Below are positions 40,670 through 49,806 of a DNA stretch of 64,000 nucleotides, one piece after another. The notes below the pieces were generated by a model, which did no database searches, was not told the DNA's origin, and saw nothing but the letters and a program-made list of their open reading frames with translations. The stretch's first letter is position 1. The number at the start of each line of letters is the position of its first letter. The stretch is from Coriobacteriaceae bacterium (GTDB lineage Bacteria > Actinomycetota > Coriobacteriia > Coriobacteriales > Coriobacteriaceae). The position numbers and the translations under genes are program-made. The DNA is taken from positions 248,001-312,000 of the forward strand of contig CP107217.1 in assembly GCA_025757745.1 (NCBI GenBank), read 5' to 3'.

Positions 40670-41395
40670 CTAGCGCTTCTTCTTGCTCTTCTTCTGCTTG
40701 CGCTGCTTGCCCTTGTTGTCCTGGGGCTTGTCGGCCTTGTCGCCCCGCTTGGCCTCGGCGGCAGCCTTCTCGGCCTTCATTTTCTTCTTCTTGGTCTCGA
40801 TGCGGAGCTTTTTGTTGATGCGCGCCTTAAGGAAGGGGCCAAACTGCTCGGCATCGCCGCGGATAAAGGTGTCCTTAGGGATAGTCACGCCCTGGTCGGC
40901 GAACATGGCTACAAAGATGCGCTCGCCGTCGAGTACGTGGTCGAGCTTCTCAAACGGGAAGAACTGCGACTTGCCGCTCTTGCCCCAAACCATCAGGCCG
41001 TCCTCGTTGGCAGCGACGCGGCGATAGCGGCCACCCATGGACTCGTCGGCCTCGACGGCGTCGATAAAGTCACGGGCGAGCGTGTGGTGCAGGTTTTTGC
41101 TCCACCAGGCCAAAAAGGCGCCGAATACGATCAGGACGACGCCAAACTTGATCCAGTTACCGCCGGCCACCAGCATGCCAATGCCGATCAGCGCGGCAAT
41201 TGCCGCGGCGACATACAGCGAACCGCGACGCCTGGGCGAGGCGACCAGGCGGGCGAAGTCGGTGACCAGGTCGTTTTCGTACTGGTACTCGTTGAGGTAC
41301 AGGATGCCGTCGTCGGCTGCGGCCTGCTCCTCGAGCGCGACCTCGACCTGGTCGGCTGCTTCGGAGGGGACGAGGTTGCTCTCTGCGTCTGCCAT
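40670..41395 (-). CDS. YcxB-like membrane protein with lysine-rich tail
   Basis: A 241-residue protein with an acidic N-terminus, two adjacent membrane helices (about 60-100), a soluble domain and an extremely Lys-rich end (KKKKMKAEK to KKSKKKR). The C-terminal segment FVAMFADQGVTIPKDTFIRG fits the YcxB-like domain (PF14317), whose role is unknown. It starts after AGGAG and diverges from dnaX. Confidence 0.7.
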   Translation of the reverse strand: MADAESNLVPSEAADQVEVALEEQAAADDGILYLNEYQYENDLVTDFARLVASPRRRGSLYVAAAIAALIGIGMLVAGGNWIKFGVVLIVFGAFLAWWSKNLHHTLARDFIDAVEADESMGGRYRRVAANEDGLMVWGKSGKSQFFPFEKLDHVLDGERIFVAMFADQGVTIPKDTFIRGDAEQFGPFLKARINKKLRIETKKKKMKAEKAAAEAKRGDKADKPQDNKGKQRKQKKSKKKR

Positions 41396-41510
41396 GCTCT
41401 TTGGACTCCTATCGCGGCGGGCTCGCCGTACGGGTTATTATGAATGCAGTATGCCGTGCGACCGCATGGCCGTCGCGGCAACAAGACTCAGTATACCCGG
41501 GGGAGCACCC

Positions 41511-43994
41511 ATGGAATCGTTGTACCGAAAGTATCGCCCGCTCACCTTCGACTCCGTGGTGGGCCAGCAGCATATCGTCTCGACGCTCGAGCACGCCATC
41601 ACCGAGGGGCGCCTGTCCCACGCATACCTGTTCTGCGGACCGCGCGGCACGGGCAAGACCACCATGGCGCGCATCCTTGCCAAGGCGCTGCTGTGCCGTA
41701 ATGCCGAGGCAGCGCGCGCCGAGGGCGCAAGCGGGTGCATGCCCGACGGCACCTGTGAGGAGTGCGAGCTCATCGCCGAGGGCAACCACCCCGATGTCTA
41801 CGAGCTCGATGCCGCAAGCCGCACGGGCGTGGACAATGTGCGCGAGGAGATCATCAACTCCGTCAACTTTGCCCCGGTGCGCGGCAAGTACAAGATCTAT
41901 ATCATCGACGAGGTTCACATGCTCACGACGGCGGCGTTCAACGCGCTGCTCAAGACGCTCGAGGAGCCGCCGGCACACGTGATCTTCGTGCTGTGCACCA
42001 CCGACCCGCAAAAGATTCTGGAGACCATCCTCTCGCGCTGCCAGCGCTTCGATTTTCATCGCATCGGCAACGAGGATATTGAGCATCGCCTGTCCTACGT
42101 GTGCGAGCAGGAGGACTTCGATTACGACGACGAGGCGCTGGCTATCGTGGCGCGTCATGCCAAGGGCGGCATGCGCGACGCGCTCTCCACGCTGGAGCAG
42201 CTGAGCGTCTTCGGCAACGGTACCGTGCACGCGGACGATGCCCGCTCGCTTTTGGGCGAAGTTTCGGACCAGATTCTGGGCGAGTTTGCGCGCGCCATCG
42301 CCGAGCGTGATATTGCTGAGCTCTATGGGCTCATTCGCGCACAGGTCGAGGAGGGCAATGACCTGCTTGAGCTGACGCGCGACCTGGTGGCGCATGTGCG
42401 CGACGTGTATGTGGCCTGCGTTGCCGGTGCCCGTGCCGAGCTGTTTGAGGGCGGGATCGAGCAGGCCGAGGCGCTTGCTGCCGAGGCCGCTGCCTTTGGC
42501 GAGCATCCGGCCGACCGCCTGGCCCGCGTGCTGACGGTGCTTGACGATGCCGCGCTGGAGATGAGGGGCGCGAGCGACGTGCGCCTGGTGCTCGAGATCG
42601 CCTGCACGCGCCTGGCACGTCCCGAGGCCGATCTGACCATTGAGGCCCTGGCCGAGCGCGTGGCACGCTTGGAGGCCATGGTCGCCAACGCCGCGGTGCC
42701 GGCGGGTGTGGCTGCTGCTCAAACGAGTGCGCCTGCTGCATCCGCACCCGCTGCTGCCCAGCAGCCGACGCTGATTTCGGGTGCCCGAGCCGCTACTCCC
42801 GCGGCGACTGCCGCCCCCGCTGCTACGTCCGCGCATCAGGGTGGCATGCCTTGGGACCGCGGCACTGCTGTTCCGGCGGCCCAGTCTGCGCCCAAGTCCG
42901 CGGTTCCTGCGTCGGCGCCCAAACCTGTAACGCCTGCACCTCAACCCGTTGCGGCTCCCGCGCCTGCGGCATCGACCGTGCCGGTGTTCAAGCCCAACAG
43001 CGCCGCCCAGGTTGCTGCCGCCGGCGCCGCCGAGACCCCCGCGGTCGAGGATGCCGGCGAGCTCCAGCGCAAATGGGCCGAGGTCGTCGAGCGCGTCAAG
43101 GCCCAACAACCTTCTTATGCGGCTCTCCTGTTGAACGCCCGCGCTACGGCAGACGATGGTTCTAAGCTCACGGTCTCGTTCCCTACGGCATTTGCTATCA
43201 AGATGCTCGGGCGTGCTGATACACAGGCGGTGTTTTTGCCGACAGTCAGTGCAGTCTTCGGTCGTCGCACCGTCGACTATGTCCTGGATGGGGGTGGCAC
43301 GCCGGCTCCTCAACATGAGGAGCATTCTCCATCTGCACGGGCTGCGGCATCTGCGGACCCGCAACCCGTGTCCTCGGCGGTCCCTGCATCCTCGAGCGCC
43401 AGCGCGACGCAGCCAAAAGCGGCACCGGTAGCGGCACCGACTCCGTCGGCGCCTGAACCTGCTGCGCCCAAACCGGCTGCTCCGACCCCCGCGCCCAAGC
43501 CCGCTGCCACACCCGCACCCAAGTCATCCGACCTGGCTAAGGCCCCCTGGCTGCGCTCCGACAACCCTGCCGGTGCTCCTGCCACGGGCAAGCTCCCGAC
43601 CGAGCCCGCGCCCCGAGCGCCCAAGCGCGCGTCCGCTCCCAAGGCTCAGCCGTCTGCGCAGGCTGCGCCTTGGGAATCCGAGCAGGTGCCCTACGACGAC
43701 GCCATGGTCGGTGGCTTTGCCGGCGATGCGGGCGGGGAGGATCTTCCTCCGTTCGACGTGCCTGCCGCGGTGCCTGCGCCCAGCCCTGCCGCCTCAGCCG
43801 CGGCTCCCGCAGCTGCGACGTCCGCTCTCGCAAGCGATGACGCCCCCGCTGCCCCTTGGGAGTCCAACCCCGGCGCCGGCAGTCCCTTCGGCCACCAGGG
43901 CGCAGCCCCGAGCATCCCGCAGACCGAGGACGAGGCCAAAGCCCTCATCCGCAGCGTCTTTGGCCAGGCCACCATCTTCAAACCGGTGGAGTAA
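41511..43994 (+). CDS. dnaX: DNA polymerase III subunit gamma/tau
   Basis: An 827-residue clamp-loader subunit. The AAA+ domain starts MESLYRKYRPLTFDSVVGQQ, with Walker A GPRGTGKT (43-50), zinc-binding Cys62, Cys76, Cys82 and Cys85, Walker B IIDEVHML and the sensor LCTTDPQKIL. After domain III (to about 385) comes a very long Ala/Pro-rich, repeat-like region (about 400-800), broken by a folded segment (about 520-600, ELQRKWAEVVERVKAQQPSY), and a conserved short end (EDEAKALIRSVFGQATIFKP). I see no clear slippery heptamer for a programmed gamma product. ybaB and recR follow after one opposed gene. Confidence 0.96.
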   Translation: MESLYRKYRPLTFDSVVGQQHIVSTLEHAITEGRLSHAYLFCGPRGTGKTTMARILAKALLCRNAEAARAEGASGCMPDGTCEECELIAEGNHPDVYELDAASRTGVDNVREEIINSVNFAPVRGKYKIYIIDEVHMLTTAAFNALLKTLEEPPAHVIFVLCTTDPQKILETILSRCQRFDFHRIGNEDIEHRLSYVCEQEDFDYDDEALAIVARHAKGGMRDALSTLEQLSVFGNGTVHADDARSLLGEVSDQILGEFARAIAERDIAELYGLIRAQVEEGNDLLELTRDLVAHVRDVYVACVAGARAELFEGGIEQAEALAAEAAAFGEHPADRLARVLTVLDDAALEMRGASDVRLVLEIACTRLARPEADLTIEALAERVARLEAMVANAAVPAGVAAAQTSAPAASAPAAAQQPTLISGARAATPAATAAPAATSAHQGGMPWDRGTAVPAAQSAPKSAVPASAPKPVTPAPQPVAAPAPAASTVPVFKPNSAAQVAAAGAAETPAVEDAGELQRKWAEVVERVKAQQPSYAALLLNARATADDGSKLTVSFPTAFAIKMLGRADTQAVFLPTVSAVFGRRTVDYVLDGGGTPAPQHEEHSPSARAAASADPQPVSSAVPASSSASATQPKAAPVAAPTPSAPEPAAPKPAAPTPAPKPAATPAPKSSDLAKAPWLRSDNPAGAPATGKLPTEPAPRAPKRASAPKAQPSAQAAPWESEQVPYDDAMVGGFAGDAGGEDLPPFDVPAAVPAPSPAASAAAPAAATSALASDDAPAAPWESNPGAGSPFGHQGAAPSIPQTEDEAKALIRSVFGQATIFKPVE

Positions 43995-44015
43995 CCGTGC
44001 GGGCGGGTACGCTGC

Positions 44016-44489
44016 TCAAGAAGAGATCTCTTTGTCCGGGCGCATCTGTATTTCGGACATGTGTAGTGTGGTGCCGCGTATATCGCATTCGAGCAGACAG
44101 GCACGTGACGGTCGGCCTAGGATGCTGAGGTCGATACGATATGTCGCATGGCTGTCCGTGTACTCGACTTGCTCGGCGTTGACGGTTGCTCCGATTGTAA
44201 ATAAAGAGCCCAGTTCGGCATCGACAATCTTGGAGTCCTTTATCTTGACCTTGAACTCTTGGTAGAGGGACGGGCTGTTGTAGTAAATGGTTCGGGTTCC
44301 GTCGGTGCACTCATCGGCCGCTTCCCATTTGACGACGGGCTGGTCCGAGCTGGCTATCAGCAGTTCTGCTCCAAAGGCTATGGCATGGGTGATGACAACC
44401 AGCAATGCCCAGCCGACAAAGAGATAGAGAACCACATATGCAACGGGGTGTTTTGAGCGGATGTTTTGGAGCGCGTCGGGGGCATTCAT
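44016..44489 (-). CDS. Small membrane-anchored protein of unknown function
   Basis: A 157-residue protein with one N-terminal membrane helix (VAYVVLYLFVGWALLVVITH) and a beta-rich extracytoplasmic domain (about 65-157). No family is recognised. The start ATG at 44489 follows GGAGGTG; a longer frame upstream lacks a ribosome site. It sits on the opposite strand between dnaX and ybaB, interrupting a usually compact dnaX-ybaB-recR arrangement, so it is probably an insertion. Its stop lies in the palindrome AAGAGATCTCTT. Confidence 0.6.
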   Translation of the reverse strand: MNAPDALQNIRSKHPVAYVVLYLFVGWALLVVITHAIAFGAELLIASSDQPVVKWEAADECTDGTRTIYYNSPSLYQEFKVKIKDSKIVDAELGSLFTIGATVNAEQVEYTDSHATYRIDLSILGRPSRACLLECDIRGTTLHMSEIQMRPDKEISS

Positions 44490-44830
44490 GGGGCACCTCC
44501 AAATTGCGATCTTTGACAATCAAATTTTACCATGCCGTCATGAGCGCCACCTCGAGCGGCGGTTTAGCATTTTGCTATCTAGCTGGATGCAGAAAATGCC
44601 GGGTTCCGGCCCTGCTAGATTTAATTTGAGACATTTATGCAGATGCGAATTATTCAACTTTGCATAATCTTTGGGCGCGGCTTGCACTCCAGGGCATGTA
44701 TATCGACTGAGGTAGCACGACCGCCCCGCTCGCTTGCCTCGCGCCGTGGTACGATTTTTGAGTTTGAAAGACCCGCCGCGTCCCGACTGCCCTTGCAGCT
44801 CGTTGCGCGGCCGCACGCAAAGGAGCCATC
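44490..44830. promoter_or_regulatory. Intergenic region before ybaB
   Basis: No gene is seen. An AT-rich island near 44615-44675 contains inverted arms TTATGCA and TGCATAA about 19 bp apart, a possible regulator site or promoter for ybaB-recR. AAAGGAG before 44831 is the ribosome site. Confidence 0.35.
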
Positions 44831-45151
44831 ATGGCCGGTATGAACATGCAGCAGATGATGAAGCAGGCCCGCAAGATGCAGGAGCAGCTTGCCGCCGCGC
44901 AGGAGAACCTCAAGTCCCAGACCGTCGACGCTTCTGCCGGCGGCGGCATGGTCAAGGTGACCGTTAACGGCGAGATGGAGCTCGTCAACCTCACTATTGA
45001 TCCCGATGCGCTCGATCCCGAGGACGTCGATATGCTGCAGGACATGATCATGGCTGCCGTCAACGAGGCCGTTCGCGGCGTCAACGAGCTCGCCAATAAG
45101 CAGATGGGCGCCATCACCGGCGGCCTCAACATCCCGGGCATGCCGTTCTAA
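44831..45151 (+). CDS. ybaB: YbaB/EbfC family nucleoid-associated protein
   Basis: A 106-residue DNA-binding protein, a homodimer in known members. It has the usual Met/Gln-rich helix (MNMQQMMKQARKMQEQLAAA) followed by SAGGGMVKVTVNGEMELVNL and LDPEDVDMLQDMIMAAVNEA. It is encoded 13 bp before recR, the standard pairing with recombination-repair genes. Confidence 0.95.
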   Translation: MAGMNMQQMMKQARKMQEQLAAAQENLKSQTVDASAGGGMVKVTVNGEMELVNLTIDPDALDPEDVDMLQDMIMAAVNEAVRGVNELANKQMGAITGGLNIPGMPF

Positions 45152-45164
45152 GACACGCATATAT

Positions 45165-45761
45165 ATGAGTGCGAATCACAGTCTGCAAAAACTGCTCGAT
45201 GAGCTGGGCCGCCTGCCGGGCATTGGTCCCAAGTCGGCCCAGCGCATCGCCTATTACCTGCTCGAGGCCGATGCCGAGGAGGCCCGCCGCCTGGCCGAGG
45301 CCATCCTGGAGGTCAAGCAGGAGGTGCACTTTTGCAGCCGTTGCTTTAACTACGCCACGGCCGACGAGTGCTCCATCTGCCAGGACCCGATGCGCGATAC
45401 CACCCGCATCTGCGTGGTTGGCGAGCCGCGCGACGTCCAGGCGATTGAGCGCACGGGCAGCTACCACGGCCTCTACCATGTGTTGGGCGGCGTGATCAGC
45501 CCCATGGACAAGATCGGTCCCGAGCAGCTGCATATCCGCGAGTTGCTGGCGCGCCTGGGCCATGAGGATATCCACGAGGTCATTATCGCCACCAACCCCA
45601 ATATCGAGGGCGAGACCACGGCGAGCTACCTTGCTCGCGCCATCAAGCCACTGGGCGTCGAGGTGTCGCGTCTGGCGAGCGGCCTGCCCGTGGGTGGCGA
45701 CCTGGAGTATGCCGACGAGCTCACGCTCGGCCGCGCTATCGAGGCCCGCCGCGCGATCTAG
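45165..45761 (+). CDS. recR: Recombination mediator RecR
   Basis: A 198-residue protein that with RecF/RecO loads RecA at gaps. It has the helix-hairpin-helix RLPGIGPKSAQRIAYYLL, the zinc finger CSRCFNYATADECSIC, and a Toprim domain with VVGEPRDVQAIERTG and ATNPNIEGETTASYL. Full length, normal start. Confidence 0.97.
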   Translation: MSANHSLQKLLDELGRLPGIGPKSAQRIAYYLLEADAEEARRLAEAILEVKQEVHFCSRCFNYATADECSICQDPMRDTTRICVVGEPRDVQAIERTGSYHGLYHVLGGVISPMDKIGPEQLHIRELLARLGHEDIHEVIIATNPNIEGETTASYLARAIKPLGVEVSRLASGLPVGGDLEYADELTLGRAIEARRAI

Positions 45762-45835
45762 GATCTAGATATCGGCCCATCGACCTCGCGTTTCCCTGCG
45801 CGTTGCACGCAGTTGCCATAATTGGCCCCATGTTT

Positions 45836-45926
45836 GTGCATTTGTTGTGCAACAAATGCACTTTCCATCCGCTTATCGCGTGGATGCCCCTGTTCGTGTC
45901 CCGTATTTGCGCGTTCGTTGCGCAAC
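45836..45926. promoter_or_regulatory. Cluster of GTTG-GCAAC palindromes before the signalling cassette
   Basis: GTGCATTTGTTG-tg-CAACAAATGCAC (45836-45861) is a perfect 12-bp inverted repeat containing GTTGTGCAAC. GTTGCGCAAC lies at 45917-45926 with TTGCGC just upstream, and a related GTTGCACGC at 45802. Repeated GTTG-yG-CAAC cores upstream of the 46011 gene look like sites for one regulator. A -10-like GATACACT follows near 45939. Confidence 0.45.
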
Positions 45927-45970
45927 CTTTTGTGTTCGCTGATACACTCAACTATGGGTTTGAATGAATG

Positions 45971-45995
45971 CGCCGCTTTCGAGCGGCGTGTTTTT
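45971..45995 (+). terminator. Terminator/attenuator just before the 46011 gene
   Basis: CGCCGCT-ttcg-AGCGGCG followed by TGTTTTTG is a compact, stable Rho-independent terminator. It ends only 6 bp before the ribosome site of the next gene, so it can both end recR transcripts and attenuate any transcript entering the cassette. Confidence 0.75.
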
Positions 45996-46010
45996 GTTGG
46001 AGGAGATTGC

Positions 46011-46916
46011 ATGCGGCCCGGGGGCACTCAGACAAAGCATGGCGCCGCGGTGCGTATGCGGCGCCGGTTGGGCCTGGCGCCTCGGGCGTGTGTGCTGCTG
46101 TCCTGTTCGCTGGCGCTGGTCGTTGCCGGCGTTTCTGCCTACGGTTTGGCTGTGCCACCTATGGTGCAAGCGCGTACCGCGCGCGAGCTGCGCGTGGGGC
46201 ACAAGGCCAAAAGCGATTTGGGCACCACAACCGGATACGCCTGGGCGAGCGTAGTCACGCACGTCGTTTTTGGTGTCGACGACGCGGGCAGCGCCGAGGC
46301 GCCGGACAACGAAATCGCGCTTGCCAACGGCAAGACCATCGTGCTCACCAATACCAAGATCATCCATCACCTTTCCGATAACAGTGTTTCGGCCGTCGTA
46401 AACAAGGCCGAGCAGCAAAAGGGCCAGGATACTCAGCAGTTGGGGAAACCTGGCGGCTCCGGTTCGTCTGGTTCCAGCTCCGATTCGTCGAACTCGAGCG
46501 GTGGCTCCGGTTCGGGCTCCGCCTCCGGCGGGTCCGGGAGCAACAGCTCGGCGGGCAGCAGCACCGGTGGCAATACAAACTCCAGCGGCCTTTCGGCTGC
46601 CGAGGAGGAAAGCATACACAGCTGGCTCGTGACCAAATACAACATGCTCGACGGTTATGTCTCTCGGGCCAATAGCGCGGTCTCGACCTATAACGCAACA
46701 GGCGATACCGGGCCGTGCGATAATCTGGCCAACGATATGTTTGTCATCCGTGCCGAGTTTGGCCGGCAAACGTTTTCTCCCCAGTCAAAGTGGTATCGGC
46801 AGTATGCCAACCTATGGGGCTGCTACACCAACCTGTGCCAATGGGTGGGGCATTACGGCGATGACAACGTCGCGCTCAACAACTTCAATACCAATGTGGC
46901 GGCGATCGCCCTATGA
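46011..46916 (+). CDS. Membrane-anchored or secreted Ser/Gly-rich protein of unknown function
   Basis: A 301-residue protein with a basic N-terminus and one long hydrophobic segment (about 25-48), a first extracytoplasmic domain (about 50-140), a Ser/Gly/Asn linker (about 143-192) and a C-terminal domain (about 195-301) with three cysteines and aromatic residues (WLVTKYNMLDGYVSRANSAV, WYRQYANLWGCYTNLCQWVG). No known family is recognised. Its stop overlaps the start of a protein kinase gene (ATGA), so it may be the sensor or substrate of that kinase. Start ATG after GGAGGAG; the in-frame ATG at 45954 lacks a ribosome site. Confidence 0.65.
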   Translation: MRPGGTQTKHGAAVRMRRRLGLAPRACVLLSCSLALVVAGVSAYGLAVPPMVQARTARELRVGHKAKSDLGTTTGYAWASVVTHVVFGVDDAGSAEAPDNEIALANGKTIVLTNTKIIHHLSDNSVSAVVNKAEQQKGQDTQQLGKPGGSGSSGSSSDSSNSSGGSGSGSASGGSGSNSSAGSSTGGNTNSSGLSAAEEESIHSWLVTKYNMLDGYVSRANSAVSTYNATGDTGPCDNLANDMFVIRAEFGRQTFSPQSKWYRQYANLWGCYTNLCQWVGHYGDDNVALNNFNTNVAAIAL

Positions 46917-48757
46917 CGAACGACCTCGCTTCTGCGGCAGCCCAGTCGCTCAACCGTGATCTCATGGTGGGCCTGCGCCTGGCGCGCGTTGGAGGGTTTG
47001 AGCCTGCTATTGCGCTGAGCCCGGATGAGCTGTCCGTCTACCAGCGTCGATTTGCGATGCTGTTTGCCGATGACGCCACCATGCGCCGTGGCGGCATCGG
47101 CCGCGTGACGCGTGCCGTCAATGCCCAGGGCGAGGCCGTGGCACTCAAGCAGCTCATCTTGCCGACGCGCGACGAGTTCGATGACGACGCCGCTTATGAG
47201 GCGCTGGTCGCTAAGTTTAAGGCGGCGTTTCGCGAGGAATACGAATGCCATCGCGCCCTTTCGGGCCTTAAAGGCTTTCCCCACCTGTATGGATGGGGCG
47301 AGGTCGACGGTGTGCCTGCGATTGTCATGGAATGGGTCGAGGGCGAGACGCTCGCTCGCCTGCGCTCGCGCCTTGCCGTGGACGATGCCGGTCGCCTGTC
47401 GCCGCTCGTGGCGGCGCGCCTTGGCCGCGACCTGTTCGACCTGCTCTGCCGCATGAGCTTGGTGGGGGAGGGCTTTGTCCATCGCGATATCTCGCCGGCC
47501 AATATTATGGTTCGCACGGCGCGTCTGCCGCTCGACCGACAACTTGCCGAGGGCACGTTCGATTTGTGCCTCATCGACTTTGGCTCGTCGTTGGCGCTCG
47601 AGCCCGCCTCTGCGGTGACGGGAACCGGCGGCAAGGAGTCCTTTACAGAGCGCTACGCCACGTTGCGCCGCGCGACGGTTGCCTACGCTCCGCCCGAGAT
47701 GCTCACCGACGATATTGCCGACCTGCGCGTTTTGCGCATGTCGCCGGCAATCGACGTGTATGCCGCGGCGAGCACGGTCTATGAGCTCATCGCCGGCGTC
47801 GCACCGTACGAGGTGGCGCCGAGCACTTCGGGCACCTCGGGTTCGCGCAAAAAGACGCGCGATATTGCCAGTCCCTATCGTCTCAAGATGGATACGCGCC
47901 CCGACTATCCCGCTGGCGCCCATGCGCCCGGTTGCGACCTAACCCAGCTGCTCCGGCGTGAGCCCGATGTGGCGCTCGCCGCCGCCGAGCAGGCACAGCA
48001 GATGGGGCTCGAGCCGGACTCCGAGGAGCTGCGCGACGCGCTGTCATTTGTCGATGCCCAGTTGTTCGACGTGGTCATGGCCTGCCTGTCGTGTAATCAG
48101 GGCGATCGTCCCGGGCCCGCCGCGGTGGAGGCGGCGCTTACGACGTTTTGCGACCACTACGCGCAAAACGTCGGCCGCTCGCTCCGCGGCGAGCCGCTCA
48201 CGCCCTGTCCCATGGACGCGTCCGGTCGCGTGGTCCGTCGAGCTGCGATGATCGGCGCTGCGGCTGTCTGCGGCCTCGTATGGGCCGTTGTGGTGGTGTC
48301 GGCGGCACTGCTGGCGTCTGGTGCTCGTGCGACGGTTGCCGTGGGGTGCATTTCGTGGTCCGGTACGCTGCCGGGTATCGTTGCCGCGCTCGCGCTGGCG
48401 CTGCCGGGCATGGCGGGTATTGCCGCCGGCGCCGTGGCGCACGATCGTCGCACGGGGTTCCTGCATGGCGTACTGGCGCTTTCTGCCTGCGAGGTTCCGG
48501 TGCTGATCGCGGTTGCATGCACCGTGTTTTCCCAGCGCGCCGTAGCGAGCGGCTTCGTTGCCGCCTTAATTGCAACATACGCGCTCGTATGGTTTTTGCT
48601 GTCGATGGGTTTTGCCTTTGAGCTTCCCGTCGCGGCGCCGCGGCGCGCAAAAACCCGGACGGCGACGCCGCTTGCCGGTGGTGCCGCGGCGGTTCGCGCC
48701 TTTGTCGAGGCGACCGAGACGTCGTCCGATACGAGTTCAACGACCAAGGAGGTCTAG
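46913..48757 (+). CDS. Divergent Ser/Thr protein kinase with membrane C-terminal region
   Basis: A 614-residue protein. The kinase domain (about 45-380) has GGIGRVTRA, Lys79 in AVALKQL, HRD at 190-192 in FVHRDISPANIMV, DFG at 222-224 in LIDFGSS, and the substrate-site APPEML. The activation segment carries an insertion. Five or so membrane helices fill about 440-575. All catalytic residues are present. It overlaps the anchored Ser/Gly-rich protein gene and is followed 3 bp later by an FHA gene, giving a self-contained phospho-signalling unit distinct from the pknB operon. Confidence 0.85.
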   Translation: MTNDLASAAAQSLNRDLMVGLRLARVGGFEPAIALSPDELSVYQRRFAMLFADDATMRRGGIGRVTRAVNAQGEAVALKQLILPTRDEFDDDAAYEALVAKFKAAFREEYECHRALSGLKGFPHLYGWGEVDGVPAIVMEWVEGETLARLRSRLAVDDAGRLSPLVAARLGRDLFDLLCRMSLVGEGFVHRDISPANIMVRTARLPLDRQLAEGTFDLCLIDFGSSLALEPASAVTGTGGKESFTERYATLRRATVAYAPPEMLTDDIADLRVLRMSPAIDVYAAASTVYELIAGVAPYEVAPSTSGTSGSRKKTRDIASPYRLKMDTRPDYPAGAHAPGCDLTQLLRREPDVALAAAEQAQQMGLEPDSEELRDALSFVDAQLFDVVMACLSCNQGDRPGPAAVEAALTTFCDHYAQNVGRSLRGEPLTPCPMDASGRVVRRAAMIGAAAVCGLVWAVVVVSAALLASGARATVAVGCISWSGTLPGIVAALALALPGMAGIAAGAVAHDRRTGFLHGVLALSACEVPVLIAVACTVFSQRAVASGFVAALIATYALVWFLLSMGFAFELPVAAPRRAKTRTATPLAGGAAAVRAFVEATETSSDTSSTTKEV

Positions 48758-48760
48758 GCC

Positions 48761-49699
48761 ATGGCATCTCAAATCAAGCTCACCCCGTGCGGAGCCATGT
48801 TCGACATCTTTAAACGCGCAGCGCACCTGAGCCATATCGAGCTGTGTGGCATGGTGCTTTCGAGCCGTCCGCTGGCCGATGGCCGCAGCCCCCAGAGCCG
48901 CGCCGCCGATCGCTCCTGGGTCTCGCGCTTTATCGTGCGCGCTCCGGTCGGCACGCTGCAGGAGCGCTATTTTGCCGATTACGGCACCTCGGCCGCGCGC
49001 ATCATGTCGCATCTGGCCCTGCGTCGCCGCAATCCCATGAATGCCACGGCGGTGACCAACATGGTGTGCGGGCCCGCTGGCGAGCCCATGGTGCGGGCGC
49101 TCGAGGAATGCCATCAGGATACGAACCTCTACCGTAATGCGGCCGAGCGTCTGTCGCAGGCGGCGGAGCTTATGCCCGCCGAGCGTGCCGAGGCCGTGCT
49201 GGTGCTGTTTGTCGCCGTCGGCTGCTCGGCAGATGTTCGATCCTCGGTGACCTATGCCATCGACTATGCGCACGCGACTTGCGGCGGTGCCACATCGACC
49301 CCGCGCTCGCTGAGCACCTCGACGGTCACGGGCGAGCGCGAGACGGCGCCTGCGCATCCGCTGGGTCTGCTTCGCGTGCAAGACGGTTACGTGGTAAGTG
49401 CCCCGCGCTGGATTCAGCCGAGCGAGCAGGGCGTGGAGATCGGCGCGCTGGCGACGGGGGAAGGCGATATCACCGATGTGGGCGATGACGTTTCGGCTCG
49501 CCATGCCCACGTGTGGTGCGATGACCAAAATGCCTGGTACGTCGAGGACCTGTCGTCCACCAACGGAACCGTGGTGGTAAACGGCGCGACGAACGTCTGC
49601 ACTCAGGTCGAGCCCGGCCGCTGCGCCCAGCTCAACCCCGGGGACGAACTCAGGCTCGGCGAATCCACCACCTACGCCATCCTCCTCGGCGCTCTCTAA
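48761..49699 (+). CDS. FHA-domain protein, partner of the adjacent kinase
   Basis: A 312-residue cytoplasmic protein. Residues 1-200 form an uncharacterised helical/alpha-beta domain (MASQIKLTPCGAMFDIFKRA, LSHIELCGMVLSSRPLADGR). The C-terminal FHA domain (about 225-312) shows DDVSARHAHVWCDDQ and VEDLSSTNGTVVVNG, with the usual Arg, Ser-x-x-His and Asn contacts. It would bind phosphothreonine made by the preceding kinase. Ribosome site AAGGAGG overlaps the end of the kinase gene. Confidence 0.85.
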   Translation: MASQIKLTPCGAMFDIFKRAAHLSHIELCGMVLSSRPLADGRSPQSRAADRSWVSRFIVRAPVGTLQERYFADYGTSAARIMSHLALRRRNPMNATAVTNMVCGPAGEPMVRALEECHQDTNLYRNAAERLSQAAELMPAERAEAVLVLFVAVGCSADVRSSVTYAIDYAHATCGGATSTPRSLSTSTVTGERETAPAHPLGLLRVQDGYVVSAPRWIQPSEQGVEIGALATGEGDITDVGDDVSARHAHVWCDDQNAWYVEDLSSTNGTVVVNGATNVCTQVEPGRCAQLNPGDELRLGESTTYAILLGAL

Positions 49700-49715
49700 C
49701 TCATCTCCTAAATAA

Positions 49716-49780
49716 GTTGCGGTGAAATAGGGACTGTTTAAGGCCGCGACCGGCAAAAACAGTCCCCATTTCACCGCAAC
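49716..49780. repeat. 24-bp inverted repeat after the FHA gene
   Basis: Arms at 49716-49739 and 49757-49780 match over 24 bp with one mismatch that still pairs as G-U in RNA, around a 17-base loop. The inner ends (CTGTTT and AAACAG) are not followed by a strong T run. It is placed as a terminator but looks more like an intergenic repeat element. Confidence 0.6.
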
Positions 49781-49806
49781 TGCCGTGTGGTCGGCGATAG
49801 AGAAAC

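Noticed and set aside
41396..41510. Signal recognition particle RNA gene before dnaX, as in some Gram-positive bacteria
   Set aside because: The gap is short and lacks the conserved GGAAGCAGC-type core.
42690..43990. Programmed frameshift giving a short DnaX gamma form
   Set aside because: No convincing A-rich slippery heptamer with a following hairpin was found. The long Ala/Pro region is in one frame throughout.
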